Shown one piece after another: positions 56,780-64,000 of a stretch of DNA of 64,000 nt (its first letter is position 1; the number at the start of each line of letters is the position of its first letter). The notes under the pieces are model-generated. The model saw only the letters and a list, made by a program, of their open reading frames with translations, ran no database searches and was not told where the DNA came from. Source of the stretch: Brachionus manjavacas. Lineage: Eukaryota > Rotifera > Eurotatoria > Ploima > Brachionidae. The stretch covers positions 8,804,001 through 8,868,000 of the forward strand of contig JAHQIY010000002.1 of assembly GCA_019054805.1 (NCBI GenBank), read 5' to 3'. The position numbers and the translations under genes were made by a program.

Positions 56780-58424
56780 AAAAAGAAAATAACCATGTTC
56801 AAATAATAACCCATTATGTACTCGTTAAATGGTAATTGGAAAAAAAGAGGTTTTTACTATAGAAATGGTTGTGACGAAAAAAAATCTTTTTTTTAATTTT
56901 TTTTATTAAATTTGGTCATTTTATTTTTATTTTCTATAATTTAATATTTTTATAATTATTGTCGTATTCTAATAAAAAAATTAATTAATATAAAACTAGA
57001 TTTGTAACTATATCTTCTGTAAATTATTTTCTATTTATCTTTTTCTATACCTTTAATGTTCTTTATTATCTTATGTAATATCTGTAATGTCTCTATTAAT
57101 TCTTTTTTTTTAATCAATTGTACCTATTCATGTAATTACTCATCTCTTATTAATTTTTTATACTATTGTACCATAATTTAATTTATTTTTTATTTATTTC
57201 TTATTAATGACAAATTTTTCTTTTACCATGCAATAACTTTATTCAAAAGAGAAACAAAAGGGATATTTTTCATTCAAAAAAATATGACATGAAATAATTA
57301 TAGACGCATAGTGAAAGATTGATTTTATAAATTTTTTGAAAAATTGAATGTTTTAGCAAGATAGAAAAGTTCTTTTATTTTAAAATTAACGATAATTAAA
57401 TTTTTTTGAGATTTTCTTGTGGAAATGATAGACTTTAATTGAATCTTTAATCATGAAGCTTATGCAAAATTCCTTTTTTAATCCTGTGAAAGAACATTAA
57501 AATATTCTGTTAAAACATGCTTAATTAATGAAAATAAAACAAGCTATAACAAAATGAAGTAACAAATAATTACGTTTATTAAAAATGAACACGATTAGCT
57601 TTTATAAAGTTTAAAATTTTGAATAAAATTGTTAAAATAAGGTTAAATTTTTTTTTAAACTTAACTTAGCTTATTGATTCCTTAGTTTTCCTTATTAATC
57701 TTTTGTTTTATTGTCTGTTTTGTATTATAAGTTAAATAAGGCTAGAGTTGTAGGGTTTTTAAAATTTTTCATAACTTCCTAATAATTGCCATTTAATTAG
57801 TTGATGTCTTGAATAATTTATCAACTAGAACTTATTAAAATTCATTTTACCTTTTTTGGCAATTTATAAATGTATCTTTATCTCTTTTAAGAATCTAGTA
57901 CTTGATTCCTTTATAAGCAACTTTTTTTATTATTATAGTTATATCACTATTTAATAAAGAATTAGTTATAACTATTTTTCTATTATCTCGTATTACTTAA
58001 TTCTTAAATAATTTCATAAAAATTCTTTACAGTTCATGATAAAGATCGAACAAAAATTTCCTTTGAGTATATTATTTATTATCTGATAAATTCTCAAAAG
58101 ATTTTTAAACAGGATTCTATTAGTTTTTCATTTAAGATTACTCAAAAAAATCTTAATATATTAATTATTCCTAAGATAATTCCTTAAGATCTTATAGTAA
58201 AATTTTAAGAATCTTAGAGACTGCATTTTCCTAAGCATTTTCGAAATGAATTTTTTATAGGAAGTTACGTAGCATTACAAGTCTTAAAATTTTGTGTATT
58301 TTTATTTAGTTTTTTGAAATAAAAAAAACTCTAAATATATTTCGCAATAAAAAACCTTGATAAATTGACTGTAAAATTTTTTTTTTATTAAAAATAAAAA
58401 AGCAATTTGAACATTTATTTATAT
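56780..58424. other. 1.6-kb AT-rich gene-free stretch
   Basis: No ORF, named repeat or RNA seen; long TTTATT/AATTA runs. It might be an intron of the gene whose last exon lies at 56.6-56.8 kb. Confidence 0.45.
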
Positions 58425-59886
58425 TTATTGCTTTGGAATATTAATTGCTTGTTCTAAGCTTGGTAGCAATTGATTTGATCGAGTTCTTTTAGAATAGGGA
58501 GCAAAATGTTTGGCTGTGAACGAAACAACATCCTTAGGCTTAATTGTTAAAATGGCTTGCAAATAATCGCTAGCCATTTGTCTTAGCTCTGGGTGATCAG
58601 TCAAATATTGGTCATACTCATTTTTTAATTCTTCTTTTCTGTCAAGATAATTAGAACGCATTTGCATGTCTTTTTCCCAATCAAGTTCTTTTTTATTTAT
58701 TTTGATCTCAGCTAAATACTCATCTATTTCAATCGGCTTGGGCTTTTTTACTGTCTTGAAAACTGCTGGATATCCAATTTGAATTCGATTAATCATATGC
58801 CTATTTTTGCAAGTTAATTTTTTTTTTTTTAAACCATGACAAAAAAAATTTACCCATCTTGGCTGAAATAAATTTGCCAAGTAACTGGAACATCGCTGAT
58901 AAAATCAATTGTACGCTCAATGCCTACGATGGAAATTTCTTCTCCGTCAAAAGGAAATGATCTATTATCCAAAGGGTTCTTGAAAAAAATTAAAATTAAA
59001 AAAAAATTTATTTTTCAATTCTTAATTAAGTCAATTACATATGAAACACTGCATGGATTCATTTCGGAATCAAATGTAAACAGCGTTATTTGTTGAATGT
59101 CATTGTTTTGAATCATTAAACGCTGAAGTAAAATATTTGAGCCTAAAAGAAGTTTCATAATTTAGAACAGAAAAAATTGGGATAAAAATTTCGAAATTTT
59201 TTTTTTAATTTCAACAAAATTGATGCAAAGATAAATTCAAATGGGGGAAAAAAATACTTTCAGAAATGTATCCATTCATTAGACTTTTTTTGATTTTATA
59301 GACCATTTTTTTTGTTTCCTTTTGATTTGTCTCAGTTCTATTGATTGAATATTCGCTTCTTGAATCAAGTTTAATGATTATTTTGCGATCAATTTGGCCT
59401 TGTGGAAGCTAAAATTAAATATCTCAAATAAATTATTCAAAAAAAATTTTATTTTAATACTTTTATAAATTCAAATTGTTCTTGGTCAATCGTTTCCAAT
59501 TTGTGATTAATGAATGCGTTTACTTCAGTGCCGCATGGCAAACCATCTACTAGACCTGAACTTTGTGCTTTCACATTGAAGCAGTTTTCGTTTTTGTATA
59601 TTAAAGGTTTAACACTAATGTGAAATTTTCCGATTTCATTTCCGGATAGAGAAAAAATTTTCAAATCATCTTCAAACTCGAGGATTCTTAGATCATTTCT
59701 AACTATAGATTTTAGGAATTCAATCGATTTTTCATCGATGATTGGAATTTTTTCTGATTCTATTTCAATTTCGGTTCTAGTTTAAAATTTTATTTTAAAA
59801 ACAACCAAAAAAAGTAATTTTTGGCAAAATTACTGTCCAGAAGATTGTCTGGAAGGGGATGAATTCAAAAAGCTTGCCGACAACAT
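58425..59886 (-). CDS. CATIP: Ciliogenesis-associated TTC17-interacting protein, six exons
   Basis: Exons 59886-59834, 59776-59461, 59408-59258, 59142-59039, 58978-58854 and 58800-58425 give 374 aa (human 387). All five joints agree in phase, with introns of 52-115 bp. CATIP acts with TTC17 in actin polymerisation and cilium assembly. Family features: SIEFLKSIVRNDLRILEFED near 31-50 (human AIDFLGSLRKEELQMLFFSE), SSGLVDGLPCGTEVNAFIN, the join FIK|LPQGQIDRK, GYISES|SNILLQRLM (human GFISEAANLVLLRVM), SQDGHMINRIQIGYP, and the best block WEKDMQMRSNYLDRKEEL followed by DHPELRQMASDYL and DVVSFTAKHF. The start ATG at 59884-59886 follows an in-frame stop. This marks an animal with cilia or flagellated cells. 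Confidence 0.92.
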
Positions 59887-60138
59887 CTCAGGCCCAAAAT
59901 TTTCAAATTCTATTTTCAATTATTTCAAATCTAAACACTTTTACAGCAAAGTTTCTATGGTGACATTATAATTTTTAAAATGAACAAAATTTAGCTTAAT
60001 TTTGAAATTTTCACAAAAAAATATTTTTTTTATTTAAAAAAATTTTCTATCATAATCAACTAACGTGTGAGTTTATTAGCCAAAAAAGAAAAACATCTGG
60101 TTCTTGGTCTACTTTTATTTTTATCAATTTAAATTACC

Positions 60139-60339
60139 ATGCAAAATGCCGGATGACAAAATGAAAAAAAGAAAAAAATTATTTATCAAAATAAAACCAT
60201 CCCTAATAGCCCCATTGAAATTTTAACCAATTCACAAAATGACGAACTGGACTTTTTAAATAAATTTTTCTTTAGCACTCAAAGAGCTTTTTTTTTACAA
60301 CGTTTAGGACCAGAGATGTCCAAGAAATCCTTAAAATAA
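60139..60339 (+). CDS. Candidate small ORF with in-frame TGA
   Basis: From ATG 60139 the frame reads five codons, a TGA (60154-60156), then 60 open codons including IPNSPIEILTNSQNDELDFL and QRAFFLQRLGPEMSKK to TAA 60337. The later part is less A/T-skewed than neighbouring DNA. It lies 252 bp from CATIP in divergent orientation. Either it is a degraded exon, or translation starts elsewhere. No family recognised. Confidence 0.25.
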
Positions 60340-60567
60340 AACTTTTTTTTTAGACAAATTTAATCAAGAATATTTTTTTAAACATTCTAAAAAACGCTAC
60401 ATATTGAAAAAAAATTCTTAATAATTTTTGTTATACTTTTATTAAAAAGATTTGAATAGGGACCTAATATAAATTTTCTACATTTGTCACTTGTAAATTT
60501 GACACTTCATTTTGCAGATAGTGGAGATAAATCAGGCTCAGTACTGCTAAGCGCTTTCTAAAAGCAA

Positions 60568-60888
60568 CTAGAGTGATAGTACGCTTTTATTCACTATTTC
60601 TTGTTTCTTGCCATAAATTTTCCAATCATGCTCACACCAAAAATTCTTGACCACATTGCTTTCAGAGAAACATTTAGACCTCAAACACCTCTCGCATAAA
60701 GTAAACCGATAAAAGCTAGTATGTCTTTTTTTTTTAAATAGTAATTTAGGAACTTTCAGCATTGGCTTGGTCAGTTGTTTCCATTTCATCCTCATTATCA
60801 ATATCATCATCATCTAAGACTCCTGACTGGGCATCATCCATATTTCTTAAAGGTTCAATCGCTTGGAAGGCAGCTTTTGGTCGAGACA
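60568..60888 (-). pseudogene. Unknown fragment, acidic N-terminus then Cys-rich piece
   Basis: ATG 60888 opens MSRPKAAFQAIEPL, then a strongly acidic DDDDIDNEDEMETTDQ stretch and a stop at about 60748. A second frame (60730-60568) has FTLCERCLRSKCF and FWCEHDWKIYG. The two could be neighbouring exons or a broken transposase-derived gene. I cannot assign it. Confidence 0.3.
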
Positions 60889-61325
60889 TGGTTCAAAAAA
60901 GTTTAATTCATAAAAGGAATTTTTTAATTCAAATACATTTTGAAATTTTAAAGGTTAATTAGCTTGGTCTTCAATTTATTTTAAAGAGAAAAAGATAATA
61001 TTTTTTTGGACCCAGTAGTTTTAGATTTTAGATTTAATGAAAGAAAAATCGTCAAAAAATATTAAATATATCGAGTTAAAAGCAAAATAAGTATCAAAAA
61101 AGGCCGAAATACCCCTTGAGCTTTTGAACGTTAATATCCAACAAGAATTACATTGAACAACTTTTATGCTAGAGTTGTTAAAATATGATTACTTAGAATC
61201 CCAATGTTTTGCTTCATATAACTCTAATTCTACCGCGGCTCTTTTTCCCAACTATATTCAAGTAATTAAAATCTTTTCCGTCTCTCTGATTCAAAATGTA
61301 TATCTACTGTATTTTTTATTAATCA
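60889..61325. other. AT-rich spacer
   Basis: No gene or named repeat. Confidence 0.4.
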
Positions 61326-61329
61326 AAAG

Positions 61330-62005
61330 TTATTTTTGATAATTAAATTGTTTCAATTAAGACCTTTTTTGTGAGATCCAATTTAAAAAATATTTTTAAA
61401 ATCATCATTTGAAAACTTCAAAGACAAAATTTAAATCCACAAAGAGTTTTCAAAATTATGGCTCAAACAAATGCTTTAAATGGTATTTTGATATTTATTA
61501 AAATTTATTAAAACGAAAAAAATTTAAATTGTATTTAAAAATTACAAAATATTGATTAATTAATCTTATTTTTACTTCAGATAATTAATAATAATAATAA
61601 TAAAAATAAAAAATAGTAACTACAGTAAATGACCCACTATTGGTCGTTTACGAAGCTTGGAGACAGTAAACTCCTAGCTTCTTGTTTGCGCTTTGTCAAA
61701 CTTATTTTTTAAACCGTTGACTGTTCTAGATTCACAAGTTTGTGTAAGCAGCTTGTTCCATCCTTTCACCACTCTTTTTGTGAAAAAGTATTCTCTTTTT
61801 CTACAATTTGTTCGCTGCTGGCTTGAACGATGTGGACCAACTCTAATGGACCCAGCCAGGAATGTTTGGATGAAACCAATTTACTTTATTTTAGCCCCTT
61901 ATTATTTGTTTTTTTTATTTGTTGTTAAAAATAAAAAAAAAATTATTTTTCTAAATCTATAACTTAAAATTTTGATTTAAAATTTACACTTGATCATGAA
62001 CTTCA
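61330..62005. mobile_element. TIR repeat carrying a CR1-like insertion
   Basis: The left part (61330-61570) resembles 40560-40710; the right end (TTGATCATGAACTTCAATTTTCC, about 61990-62011) is the TIR shared with 40.4 kb and 50.1 kb. Between them lies a minus-strand non-LTR tail. Confidence 0.5.
61572..61905 (-). pseudogene. CR1-like non-LTR element, C-terminal end
   Basis: The minus strand (about 61880-61674) encodes CRKREYFFTKRVVKGWNKLL and TVNGLKNKFDKAQTRS to a TAG stop. This is the characteristic end of CR1/L2-type ORF2 (RxxFFxxRVVxxWNxLP...xFKxxLD). After the stop comes a short 3' UTR and a (TTA)n microsatellite tail (plus strand TAATAATAATAATAA near 61585-61602), typical for this clade. 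A strongly 5'-truncated copy. Confidence 0.75.
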
Positions 62006-62011
62006 ATTTTC

Positions 62012-63329
62012 CGAAAAAGAATTGATAATGGAATTGGGTCAAATAAAACTATTTAAAAAATTTATATTTTTTGGATTTGACCTAGCCTATTTTGACAATT
62101 TTTTGGTAATAAAAATCTTTTGCACTCATTATTATTAACACATTGATAAAACTTTCATTTTTCTTATTATCTTTACAATTTATTTATACATTTAAATTAA
62201 AAAGCTAATAAAAAAGGTTTACAAAATTAAATTGGAAAGGAAAATTTATGGTAGCTCCTATAATCTTAAAACTAAAAAATTTGAATTCCTTTTATTAATT
62301 TTTTTTTACATAAGGCTATAGAGAGTTTTTTTTTTATTTTGTCTTTTTTTCTCAAAATAAAATTGCCAAAAAACAGTGCAAAATTATAAGTTTTTGTAAA
62401 AAGAATTAATTTAAAGAGTTTAAATGGTTTTTAAGAAAATCTATAGCCTATTATCACGAATAAACCAAAAAAAATTTGAATGCACTTAGAAATTTATTTC
62501 AAAAAAAAACCAGATCCAGTATCTAATAAAATAACCATTTTTCTGTAAAAATTAAAAAAAAATTTGTAAATCCCATTTACCAAGCCTGAGATGTTCAAAT
62601 TTATCGAATATACTCATAAAGCAAAACAATTCTTTAAAGCATTATATCTCCTTTATTATATAAGAAACCTATATATTGTTATATACCGTTGATCTTAGAA
62701 TTTTTTTCTCTACAAAATAATATATAGATATCTGGGAAATAATAATATCGATACGTATTGAATGACGCGCACCTTACAAAAAAAATTTATAACTTAAACT
62801 TTCATATTTGTGATGTTCAAATATCACAGCGTCACTAACTCTCACAAACCTTTAGAGACGCAAAATCTGCTTAGCTTATAAATTATTTATTTTAGAAATT
62901 AAAATTTAAATTCTGGCACATAAGATAAAAGACCCAACAAATTTTATTTTTTGATTTCAAAATTTTTATTTAACTTTTGCAAAAAAATTTCGGTGACGAT
63001 AATTAAAAGAGAATTTTTTTGTAATTTATTCAAATCTTGTTTCTAAAAATCAAATCAAATAAAATATTTTTCTACACAAGTTGGTACGGATTTAGAAAAA
63101 ACTGACTGATTTAGTTAGCAAATCTTTATTTACAGATATGATCGAAAAGGAAAAAAAAAACGAGAAATAGATAAAAATTGAATTCCCTTTTTTTTTGGTG
63201 ACAAAATAAGGAATATAAGTTGCTATGTTTTAAAATTTCCTTATGCTCCGAATGCTACAAAATATACACTTAAAAATTAAAATAAATAAAAAAAATAATA
63301 AAAGATAATAGCAGCTGATGCTTGTGAGT
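62012..63329. other. CNOT9 3' flank, AT-rich
   Basis: Likely 3' UTR near the right end. No other gene seen. The words ATGTTCAAAT and a CTGTGATATTTGAACATC-like complement near 62600-62830 hint at a worn inverted repeat. Confidence 0.4.
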
Positions 63330-64000
63330 CTACTTAATCATGTTAAATGTTTGATCGGTAAATTGACCAAGAACATTGGCAGAAGGCGATATGGCCGGTT
63401 GCAGTTGACCAACTTGCATTGGGTTTCCGCCAATTCCGATGCTTTGACCAGGATTGATCTGGGTGAATGGTTCCAAATTTTTGATCAGCTGAGCTAGCCA
63501 CTTTTTGGTGCTTGCATCGTCTTTGAGACACTCGGCAAAAGTCGAATCTCTGAGCTGGTCGGGCAGACACGATTTGAGCGCCTCTTTGGCCCTAGAGTTA
63601 TCCGATAGTCTAAGATAGCATCTGACAACATGCTTGAGCAAGCGGCTTGACGGCTCTTTGGACAAGTTGATCACCATTAGGCCTAGGACTTTGGCCACGT
63701 GAGAGAAGCGCTCATAAGTTTGGCATATGTAGGCCAAGCCGGTGTCGTCAGTGAGAATTTTTTGCAGAATAAAAGTGGCCACTGTTTTAGACAATTCGCT
63801 GCCTTGTTCCATTATTTTCAAGCAAAGCGGGATTATTTCCGTGCTGAGAAGGAAAGTGATCACATCTTGTTCGTCCGTTTTGACCAGTGCGCCAATCACG
63901 CCCAAACTAGTCAAACGGAGATACTCGAAAGGCCGCGTTTTGCTCAAAGTTGTGTGCAAAAATGGGTACAAAAAGATTGGTATGTGGGCTTGGAGAAAAA
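63330..64000 (-). CDS. CNOT9: CCR4-NOT subunit 9 (CNOT9/RCD1), C-terminal part
   Basis: The coding frame runs from the window edge to TAG at 63330-63332, about 223 residues, with the 5' part outside. CNOT9 is the armadillo-repeat scaffold of the CCR4-NOT deadenylase complex, binding NOT1 and Trp-containing peptides of silencing factors. Visible: [13 protein letters not shown] at the edge, then [83 protein letters not shown] and [20 protein letters not shown], nearly identical to the human protein. The last 40 residues ([18 protein letters not shown]...) form a lineage-specific Gly/Pro/Gln tail. It is GC-richer than the flanks; no intron is seen in this part. Confidence 0.96.
   Translation of the reverse strand, partial: FLQAHIPIFLYPFLHTTLSKTRPFEYLRLTSLGVIGALVKTDEQDVITFLLSTEIIPLCLKIMEQGSELSKTVATFILQKILTDDTGLAYICQTYERFSHVAKVLGLMVINLSKEPSSRLLKHVVRCYLRLSDNSRAKEALKSCLPDQLRDSTFAECLKDDASTKKWLAQLIKNLEPFTQINPGQSIGIGGNPMQVGQLQPAISPSANVLGQFTDQTFNMIK

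Noticed and set aside
1-64000. CRISPR arrays, tRNA, rRNA and bacterial operon signals
   Set aside because: No regularly spaced direct repeats, cloverleaf or rRNA segments were seen, and the intron-bearing animal genes make prokaryotic features irrelevant.

Overview
The window is animal nuclear DNA, very AT-rich, with spliceosomal introns that are mostly 42-90 bp and have GT/AG ends. A complete CATIP gene (cilia/actin), glycogen synthase with a metazoan-type phosphorylated tail, Yippee-like, CNOT9, PLAC8 and a GT10 fucosyltransferase exclude bacteria, plants and fungi. The compact introns, the LRR family and the transposon mix make me think of a monogonont rotifer (Brachionus-like). That is inference: nothing here proves the taxon.

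Layout. 0.3-10.1 kb: an LRR protein gene (minus strand, three exons) and, divergent from it, glycogen synthase (plus strand, four exons). Glycogen synthase intron 2 is swollen to 4.66 kb by retroelement and MITE insertions. 10.1-51.5 kb: a transposon-dominated stretch holding only a few host genes: PLAC8-domain (21.2 kb), YPEL (30.6-31.1 kb), fucosyltransferase (41.0-42.4 kb), and perhaps a coiled-coil gene (43.2-44.7 kb) and a RING-finger ORF broken by two in-frame stops (45.7-46.4 kb). Everything else recognisable there is a relic of piggyBac, several hATs, two SWIM-finger MULEs, two pogo/Tigger elements, a Ty3/gypsy element, an env-bearing LTR element, CR1-like tails, and at least seven copies of one jockey-like non-LTR family. 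There are also many hairpin-forming MITEs, some with clean 8- or 9-bp target-site duplications. 51.5-60 kb: a compact host block with G6PD, a four-exon YqcI/YcgG-like gene, a beta-trefoil-like gene divergent from it, and CATIP. 60-64 kb: fragments, a CR1-like tail, and the 3' part of CNOT9 running off the right edge.

The host genes do not form an operon-like unit. Glycogen synthase and G6PD both draw on the glucose-6-phosphate pool, but they lie 42 kb apart and I see no evidence of co-regulation. The gene models for LRR, glycogen synthase, PLAC8, fucosyltransferase, G6PD, YqcI/YcgG-like and CATIP were built by hand from splice signals, phase agreement and family resemblance. No search or transcript data were available. 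The observations I would follow first are: the env-bearing LTR fragment inside a jockey element, flanked by an unusually long 36-bp direct repeat; the three-layer nest at 28.96-30.12 kb, whose empty sites can be reconstructed; the YqcI/YcgG-like gene in an animal; and the RING ORF with two stops.
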